Of a stretch of 25,969 nucleotides of DNA, positions 22,411 to 25,969 are shown in pieces. Location of the stretch: positions 1 to 25,969 of the IMG/VR virus record IMGVR_UViG_3300031975_000077; one strand, 5' to 3'. The position numbers and the translations under genes are program-made. The notes under the pieces are model-generated. The model had not been told where the DNA came from and made no database searches. It saw only the letters and a list, made by a program, of their open reading frames with translations. Within the stretch, counting starts at the first letter, position 1, and each line of letters opens with the position of its first letter. The stretch comes from a virus.

Positions 22411-22546
22411 CAATAAAATCCCTACATTCTTGTTTACTTGAACAGATCAACTCACCACTGAGCAAAATGATCCAACCCCCCAGATTAAGGTCATGCAAGA
22501 ACCCGCAGGCCTTGCATGCCACTGGCCTACTCTTCTTCTTCGCCAT
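22322..22546 (-). CDS. Small Cys-rich, zinc-ribbon-like protein (74 aa)
   Basis: ATG 22546 begins MAKKKSRPVACKACGFLHDL, with LGGWIILLSGELICSSKQEC following: a CxxC pair, a hydrophobic strand and a later C-x5-C pair, which could bind one zinc. The C-terminus is basic and helical (RDFIDEHYRKLAAKERSSFE). It overlaps the preceding gene by 20 nt and the following DUF6378-like gene by 89 nt in a different frame, an unusually long overlap. I see no good ribosome binding site, so it probably depends on upstream translation. Function unknown; nucleic-acid or protein binding is inferred from the Cys pattern. Confidence 0.65.
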   Translation of the reverse strand: MAKKKSRPVACKACGFLHDLNLGGWIILLSGELICSSKQECRDFIDEHYRKLAAKERSSFEGQGAVARARREAL

Positions 22547-22760
22547 CGTCAGGAATATACCCGTAACCGCCGCAATCTTCGCAGGTAATAATGATCTCTT
22601 CGATGTAACCACCGTTCACATAGTCAACCACTGGCTTGTCTGCAGGGTGCTCGCCCTGCCCCATGCAGATGGTGCATTCGATTGCAGGCTCCTCCCACTT
22701 GCGCCCGTCAGTTGCAGTGAAAACAAAAACACGTCGGCCTCCAACATTCTCAAGCCGCAT
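22527..22760 (-). CDS. Small zinc-finger protein with two CxxCxGxG-type motifs (77 aa)
   Basis: Start ATG 22760 has GGAGG at 9 nt and gives MRLENVGGRRVFVFTATDGR. Two DnaJ-like knuckles follow: ECTICMGQGE and TCEDCGGYGY, separated by a beta-like VVDYVNGGYIEEIIIT. The end is strongly acidic (PDDGEEEE). A longer frame to 22877 would overlap the winged-helix gene by more than 100 nt and adds Ala/Arg-rich non-conserved-looking sequence, so I reject it. A single zinc held by the two CxxC pairs is expected. Small proteins of this kind are frequent in phage early regions; role unknown. It overlaps its neighbours by 11 and 20 nt. Confidence 0.75.
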   Translation of the reverse strand: MRLENVGGRRVFVFTATDGRKWEEPAIECTICMGQGEHPADKPVVDYVNGGYIEEIIITCEDCGGYGYIPDDGEEEE

Positions 22761-23049
22761 GCGAACAGACCTCCCAAAGAATGCAGGCCTTACCCCACTC
22801 GCTCTTTCCGCGACGGCCGCTGTCATCAATCTTGCCGGCCTTGCGGAGCTCGGAGATGCGGGGCTGTATGCTGCCATATGGACGCTTCAGTGTGGACGCT
22901 ATTTGCTCACTGCTCAGTGGCAATGAAGATGATTGCAGCAAGTTGTATACTTGATCGCGCAGCGTTAACTTTTGTGCTGCGCCAGACATTGCAGCAGCCT
23001 TGCTGGTGTCTGTCTTTTGATAACCAATCCCCTGGTCAGTATATCCCAT
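22750..23049 (-). CDS. Winged-helix DNA-binding protein (99 aa)
   Basis: ATG 23049 has AAGGAG at 7 nt. The core is a winged helix: LTLRDQVYNLLQSSSLPLSS, EQIASTLKRPYGSIQPRISE, LRKAGKIDDSGRRG. In this fold EQIASTLKRPYGSIQPRISE supplies the turn and recognition helix and KIDDSGRR the wing. It ends with a Trp-containing strand (ACILWEVCSHAA). Such proteins resemble phage regulators that read a DNA end or operator in MarR/DprA-like style. It overlaps the zinc-finger gene by 11 nt and comes 1 nt after the resolvase-like gene. It is likely an early-region regulator; target not known. Confidence 0.8.
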   Translation of the reverse strand: MGYTDQGIGYQKTDTSKAAAMSGAAQKLTLRDQVYNLLQSSSLPLSSEQIASTLKRPYGSIQPRISELRKAGKIDDSGRRGKSEWGKACILWEVCSHAA

Positions 23050-23050
23050 T

Positions 23051-23416
23051 TTACTTCTCCTTTTTTGTTTTTATCCATCCGAGCCAATCCAAGAATGCCT
23101 CATAGGTTTCTAACGGCAGCACAACCAACGTGCGCTCCCGATCCCTTCGAACAAACAGCATGTCGCTGTCGTCCTGATCAAGCGCATCATATAAATCTTT
23201 ATACGCTCTAGCTCTGCGTTTGCATTCAGCAGTCAGCCCAAGTGATGGGCCAAGCTTTATGTCGCTCGCATAGTTTCCCTTCATTGCACCTGACAACGGG
23301 ACACGCTCGGCATCAACGCCGCGCTCCCTGTGCCAGTTTACAATCTCGCGCTCATAAGCAGCGCCTTTATCTCTGCTAGCCTTACCGCCCATGTGCCTAG
23401 TCCCTGTAAAAATCAT
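23051..23416 (-). CDS. Holliday-junction-resolvase-like PD-(D/E)XK endonuclease (121 aa)
   Basis: Core motifs fit Hjc-type or related phage endonucleases: RDKGAAYEREIVNWHRERGV (E22/E24), RVPLSGAMKGNYASDIKLG (S42-G43, D52), then ECKRRA (E64-x-K66). It could cut recombination or replication intermediates and so serve the recombination genes divergently encoded at 23674. Two starts are possible: ATG 23416 (GAGGT upstream, 20-nt overlap with the HTH gene) and ATG 23392 (AGGGA at 8 nt), which gives a start closer to family members, 113 aa. The nuclease motifs are unaffected. Read-out substrate specificity is inference. Confidence 0.82.
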   Translation of the reverse strand: MIFTGTRHMGGKASRDKGAAYEREIVNWHRERGVDAERVPLSGAMKGNYASDIKLGPSLGLTAECKRRARAYKDLYDALDQDDSDMLFVRRDRERTLVVLPLETYEAFLDWLGWIKTKKEK

Positions 23417-23603
23417 TAGGTTTTACCTCGCCCAAACTAGCGAGCTCTATCAGCCGCATAAACTTCGGCGCCGGGATCATACGATCCTTGTGACTGGATG
23501 GTAGGCACCAACGTCTCGCAACAGTAGCATGTGACGCGCCGACCTTCTTTGCGAGCTTGGCATATGAATAGCCTTGCTTTAGTCTCCACTGCTCAATCGT
23601 CAT
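23397..23603 (-). CDS. Cro-like / XRE-type helix-turn-helix repressor candidate (68 aa)
   Basis: MTIEQWRLKQGYSYAKLAKK then VGASHATVARRW is a compact HTH: helix 2 is YAKLAKKVG and the recognition helix is ASHATVARRW. The length and the position as first gene next to divergent promoters resemble phage Cro/cI-type regulators. ATG 23603 has AAGGA 6 nt upstream. The C-terminus (PAPKFMRLIELASLGEVKPN) lacks a peptidase domain, so it is not a classic LexA-like repressor. It probably binds the operator at 23643-23657, and perhaps the similar site at 20815-20829; that is inference. Confidence 0.8.
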   Translation of the reverse strand: MTIEQWRLKQGYSYAKLAKKVGASHATVARRWCLPSSHKDRMIPAPKFMRLIELASLGEVKPNDFYRD

Positions 23604-23612
23604 ATTATGTCC

Positions 23613-23663
23613 TTGAATAATTTGTTCTCAGGTTATACGCTGTGACAGTATCAGTCAACACAG
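23613..23663. promoter_or_regulatory. Divergent early promoters with operator
   Basis: The 70-bp gap between the Cro-like gene and the exonuclease gene. Leftward: TTGACT (23658-23653), 15-bp spacer, TATAAC (23637-23632). Rightward: TTGAAT (23613-23618), 15-bp spacer, TATACG (23634-23639). The -10 boxes overlap, so the two polymerases would exclude each other. TGACAGTATCAGTCA (23643-23657) is a quasi-palindrome across the leftward -35, matching 12 of 15 positions of 20815-20829. Confidence 0.6.
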
Positions 23664-23673
23664 GGAGATTTAA

Positions 23674-24651
23674 GTGGGACTAAAAGTATCTACAGAATTT
23701 GCAGATCGATTTAATTATCGCTGGCATTCCAACCCAAGTACCCCAGATGCTTGGACTTTTTTTGACAAGGGCGTGCAGCGAGTGCAGAGAGACAAAGCCT
23801 TCAAGATCCTGCGAGGCGAGACAGAAGGTGACAAATCATGGGCTGAAGGCATCTTAGAACAAGGCGCGCACTACAAAGACGTAACAGGATCGACGCAGTT
23901 TACCGATAACCCAAACATGGTTAGCGGACGTGCGGTGCAGCAGTATGCCGACCGCCTGCTTGTTGATGAAGTGACACCCTCGGACGCTTATGCAGATGCA
24001 GTCAATATGCTGCACGGCTTTCAGGGTGGGCAGTGGAGAGACACAGAAAAAGACGCTCGGATCATAGAGAACAGAGAGCGCATCTACTATACTGATGAAG
24101 GCAAGCGCAGCAAGGAGCCTACGCACAATGAGTTTGGCTTGGTCTGTGAGAATGCTGCGGCTGGTGTACGCGAGGCGCTTCAAGGCGCCAATAGAATTAC
24201 AGGTGAAATAGAATTGTTTGGCCCTCTGCCGGGTTGTGATCTGCCGTACTTTGGCAAGCCTGACTATGGTGATGGACGTTGTGAATTGAAAACACAGTGG
24301 GATCAGGCGGCTGATACAGACAGCCCTCGCGCAAACTCTTTGCCAAAGAAGATCAAAGCCCCGCACATGATGCAAATTGCCGGCTATTGGTATCTGTCAG
24401 GCATCGTGCCTCGAATAGTTTACGCAAACAGGCTGGGCTACATCGTGCATGAGCCCACAGAGGAAGAGCTAGACCGCGCGCTGGGCGACATAGCCTCTGC
24501 CTGCCGGCGACGTGAAAAGCTTATGAAGGTTGCGGATGACATACAGGATCTGCTGCGCCTGACCGATCCGCATTTCGCTGACAGCTTTGTGTGGCGTGAT
24601 GTACACCCGCAAGTATTAATTGAAGCTAAAAAAATGTTTGGAGTATTGTAA
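23674..24651 (+). CDS. PD-(D/E)XK exonuclease (recombination)
   Basis: 325-aa protein with the catalytic set of a RecB/Cas4/lambda-exo-like nuclease. E159 lies in a helix (FGLVCENAAAGV), then PD197 in FGKPDYGDG, E204-L-K206 in RCELKTQWD, and the Q-x-x-x-Y motif QIAGYWYLSG near 234-238. The N-terminal region is helical and may bind DNA. It would resect dsDNA ends for the annealing protein encoded next, a common phage exo-SSAP pair. The start is GTG 23674 with GGGAG 7 nt upstream, and its TAA overlaps the next ATG (TAATG). First gene of the rightward early unit, next to overlapping divergent promoters. Confidence 0.85.
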   Translation: MGLKVSTEFADRFNYRWHSNPSTPDAWTFFDKGVQRVQRDKAFKILRGETEGDKSWAEGILEQGAHYKDVTGSTQFTDNPNMVSGRAVQQYADRLLVDEVTPSDAYADAVNMLHGFQGGQWRDTEKDARIIENRERIYYTDEGKRSKEPTHNEFGLVCENAAAGVREALQGANRITGEIELFGPLPGCDLPYFGKPDYGDGRCELKTQWDQAADTDSPRANSLPKKIKAPHMMQIAGYWYLSGIVPRIVYANRLGYIVHEPTEEELDRALGDIASACRRREKLMKVADDIQDLLRLTDPHFADSFVWRDVHPQVLIEAKKMFGVL

Positions 24652-25292
24652 TGACAAATTTAATAGACGCAATGAAACAGGTGAACGACCTAAACAAAAG
24701 TCATGGCGTACAGCAACGGGGTGGCAAGCAGTATACAGAGGTCAGCCTGCGAGTTGAAACATTCCGCAAGACGTTTGGCTTAGATTTTGGCATCAACACA
24801 GAGATACTTGTGGATGACGGTACGCGCGTAGTGGTAAAAGCTACTGTGGTTAACCAGCAAGGCAGCGTTATTGGGAGTGGAATGGCAGAAGAAATACGCG
24901 GACAGGGCAATGTGAATAAAACATCTGCATTGGAGAACGGTGAAACTTCTGCGATAGGCCGAGCGCTTGCGAGCTTGGGCTTGCATGGCGGCAGTTACGC
25001 TTCGCTAAACGAGATAGATGCAGTGCAAAGAAAGACGCAGGCAATGGCATCGCAGCCGGCAGCGGCACCGCAGTCACAACAAGTTAAATCAGGCAATGAC
25101 CGTGACCAAGCCGTGGCCTGGTGCAAGGATCTAGTGTCGAAATACAATGCGGCACAGACAATGCGGGAGCTCCATGAGATCGACCGCAACACAACCGACG
25201 CAGACTTGGGTGCTTTGAAAGAAGATTACCCAGATCTGCACAAATTGCTCTTAGAGCGTTACACTCAGAAGGAGAAAACCTTTGTCAAATAA
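24651..25292 (+). CDS. ERF/Rad52-like single-strand annealing protein (213 aa)
   Basis: N-terminal region GGKQYTEVSLRVETFRKTFG, a strand with VVVKATVVNQQGSVIGSG, and the helix SALENGETSAIGRALASLGL fit the ERF/Rad52-like phage annealing fold, in which the TSAIGRALASLG segment is typical. The C-terminal half is Gln/Ala/Ser-rich, then helical and charged (DRDQAVAWCKDLVSKYNAAQ), possibly for partner binding. It would anneal resected ends made by the upstream exonuclease. ATG 24651 overlaps the exonuclease TAA; the stop overlaps the next start by 11 nt. Confidence 0.82.
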   Translation: MTNLIDAMKQVNDLNKSHGVQQRGGKQYTEVSLRVETFRKTFGLDFGINTEILVDDGTRVVVKATVVNQQGSVIGSGMAEEIRGQGNVNKTSALENGETSAIGRALASLGLHGGSYASLNEIDAVQRKTQAMASQPAAAPQSQQVKSGNDRDQAVAWCKDLVSKYNAAQTMRELHEIDRNTTDADLGALKEDYPDLHKLLLERYTQKEKTFVK

Positions 25293-25623
25293 ACCAGAGC
25301 TCGGCGTTAAGAGCCTTAATATAGATGGCTTTATGCAGAACGGCGTACCAGTAGATATGCGCGCGTCTGCCTGGCTGAATGTACCAAAGGGGATGGATCA
25401 AAACCCCGCCGCAACGCAGGCGCTAAACCAAGTGCGTCAGCTAATGCTTGACCACGGCATATCTGTACGCGTCCAGATGCAACATCGTGCTGGGGAAGAT
25501 CCCAAAATGTGGCCTAGGATTGCAAGCTTTCCTTTGTTTCCAAATAAGCCGCAACCCCCAGCGGCCTCTTATCAATCAGCACCGGCAGGAAATCAAGAGT
25601 TAGATGATGAAATACCATTCTGA
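25282..25623 (+). CDS. Single-stranded DNA-binding-like protein with DDEIPF tail (113 aa)
   Basis: The C-terminus ends ELDDEIPF, the hallmark acidic tip of bacterial and phage SSB proteins that recruits replication and repair enzymes. The body (VDMRASAWLNVPKGMDQNPA, ISVRVQMQHRAGEDPKMWPR) is short and only loosely like an OB fold, and a Pro/Gln/Ala linker precedes the tip. Start is TTG 25282 with AAGGAG at 7 nt; the first ATG is at residue 18 and has no such signal. It overlaps the annealing gene by 11 nt, so an exo, annealing and ssDNA-binding gene form one unit. Whether it binds ssDNA itself needs proof; the tail is clear. Confidence 0.75.
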   Translation: MSNKPELGVKSLNIDGFMQNGVPVDMRASAWLNVPKGMDQNPAATQALNQVRQLMLDHGISVRVQMQHRAGEDPKMWPRIASFPLFPNKPQPPAASYQSAPAGNQELDDEIPF

Positions 25624-25897
25624 TATTTTAGAACTAATGAAGGCAGACGCGCGGCTATGTAATGAGGCTGCGCGTCAAGCCCAAGGCATTAGAGGTTTAG
25701 AAGGTATGCAGACAGCCGGGCCATTACAATTAACAGAAGGCGAACCGGCAACAGGCTTTCGCTCAACGCCTTTATCTGAACAAGAGAAAAAGGATATAAT
25801 CCATTACATAAAAAAGGGCTGGAGTACTAAGTCGATAGCTGTTTTTGTAGGCGTCAGTAAAGCTACTGTCAGCAGATATAGAAACAATCTAAAATAA
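25604..25897 (+). CDS. Small helix-turn-helix protein (97 aa)
   Basis: N-terminus is helical (MMKYHSDILELMKADARLCN) and Ala/Gln-rich. The C-terminus has a clear HTH: PLSEQEKKDIIHYIKKGWST, then KSIAVFVGVSKATVSRYRNN, similar to resolvase/transposase or Trp-repressor-like HTHs. It overlaps the SSB-like gene by 20 nt (ATG 25604, weak ribosome binding site), so translation is coupled. It closes the rightward early unit within the window. Likely a DNA-binding regulator or replication helper; target unknown. Confidence 0.72.
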   Translation: MMKYHSDILELMKADARLCNEAARQAQGIRGLEGMQTAGPLQLTEGEPATGFRSTPLSEQEKKDIIHYIKKGWSTKSIAVFVGVSKATVSRYRNNLK

Positions 25898-25903
25898 TTT
25901 GCG

Positions 25904-25954
25904 TCTGGCTCTTGATTGTGAGGGCCAGATGCCCTAACGTAGTGTGCATAGGGC
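25904..25954 (+). other. Two tandem stem-loops after the last HTH gene
   Basis: TCTGGC (25904-25909) pairs with GCCAGA (25924-25929), and GCCCTA (25931-25936) pairs with TAGGGC (25949-25954). Both stems are 6 bp with 12-14-nt loops. There is no T-run before the window ends, so a terminator cannot be claimed. It may be an RNA processing or leader structure for the next gene outside the window. Confidence 0.4.
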
Positions 25955-25969
25955 AATGAAGCCCACTAA

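Noticed and set aside
22761-22877. Longer N-terminus for the zinc-finger protein
   Set aside because: It would overlap the winged-helix gene by over 100 nt; ATG 22760 has a strong GGAGG signal at the right distance.
22467-23105. 212-aa open frame on the plus strand
   Set aside because: It runs opposite to five well-supported overlapping minus-strand genes with ribosome binding sites; its product is Cys/His/Pro-rich and shows no domain.
23854-24375. 173-aa minus-strand open frame
   Set aside because: Antisense to the exonuclease gene, whose catalytic motifs are clear; no ribosome binding site.
1-25969. Integrase, tRNA genes, attachment site
   Set aside because: Looked for and not seen; absence in this window does not exclude them elsewhere in the genome.

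Overview
The window is part of a tailed-phage genome with a short-tailed (podovirus, T7-like virion) structural module. It shows dense coding, ATGA/TAATG start-stop overlaps, and a full set of portal, scaffold, capsid, tail tubular A and B, internal virion protein, T7-type tail fibre and terminase genes. I see no integrase, no host gene, no tRNA and no CRISPR array, so I read it as phage or prophage-free viral DNA, probably of a marine or alphaproteobacterial-type podovirus. The host guess is inference from protein style only.

Layout. (1) Positions 1-20630, minus strand: one long late block, read right to left. It runs TerS, a 107-aa protein, a ~250-bp gap with a 16-bp palindrome and a G-rich tract, a 64-aa protein, TerL, two small head-associated proteins, portal, a Bbp19-like protein, scaffold, major capsid protein, a 153-aa virion protein, tail tubular A, tail tubular B, three or four internal/ejection proteins, and a tail fibre cut by the window edge. 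The tail fibre reading frame is fully open from 1598 to 1. (2) Positions 20863-21206, plus strand: two small genes, the first a 41-aa membrane protein, closed by a strong terminator. (3) Positions 21278-23603, minus strand: an early-type cluster of eight small overlapping genes (Cro-like HTH, Holliday-junction-resolvase-like nuclease, winged helix, two Cys-rich proteins, DUF6378-like, a repeat-rich protein, DUF6362-like HTH). (4) Positions 23674-25897, plus strand: a recombination cassette (PD-(D/E)XK exonuclease, ERF/Rad52-like annealing protein, a protein with an SSB-type acidic tail) followed by a small HTH protein.

Control regions. The two divergent intergenic regions (about 20640-20862 and 23604-23673) carry similar 15-bp quasi-palindromes beginning TGACAG and ending GTCA, which suggests one regulator controls both. 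The late block appears to start from a TATAAT box at 20750-20755, and its leader carries an intrinsic-terminator-like hairpin just before terS, as expected for attenuation or antitermination. Further hairpin-plus-T-run terminators lie before tail tubular A and before the 1099-aa ejection protein.

Most unusual points: a SAM-methyltransferase-like domain inside a 903-aa virion-module protein; a tail fibre joining a T7-type anchor, a pectate-lyase-type cap motif and a BNR-like propeller; a 22-bp perfect repeat shared between a coding region and a terminator 18 kb away; and a 15-bp tandem repeat array in the early cluster.
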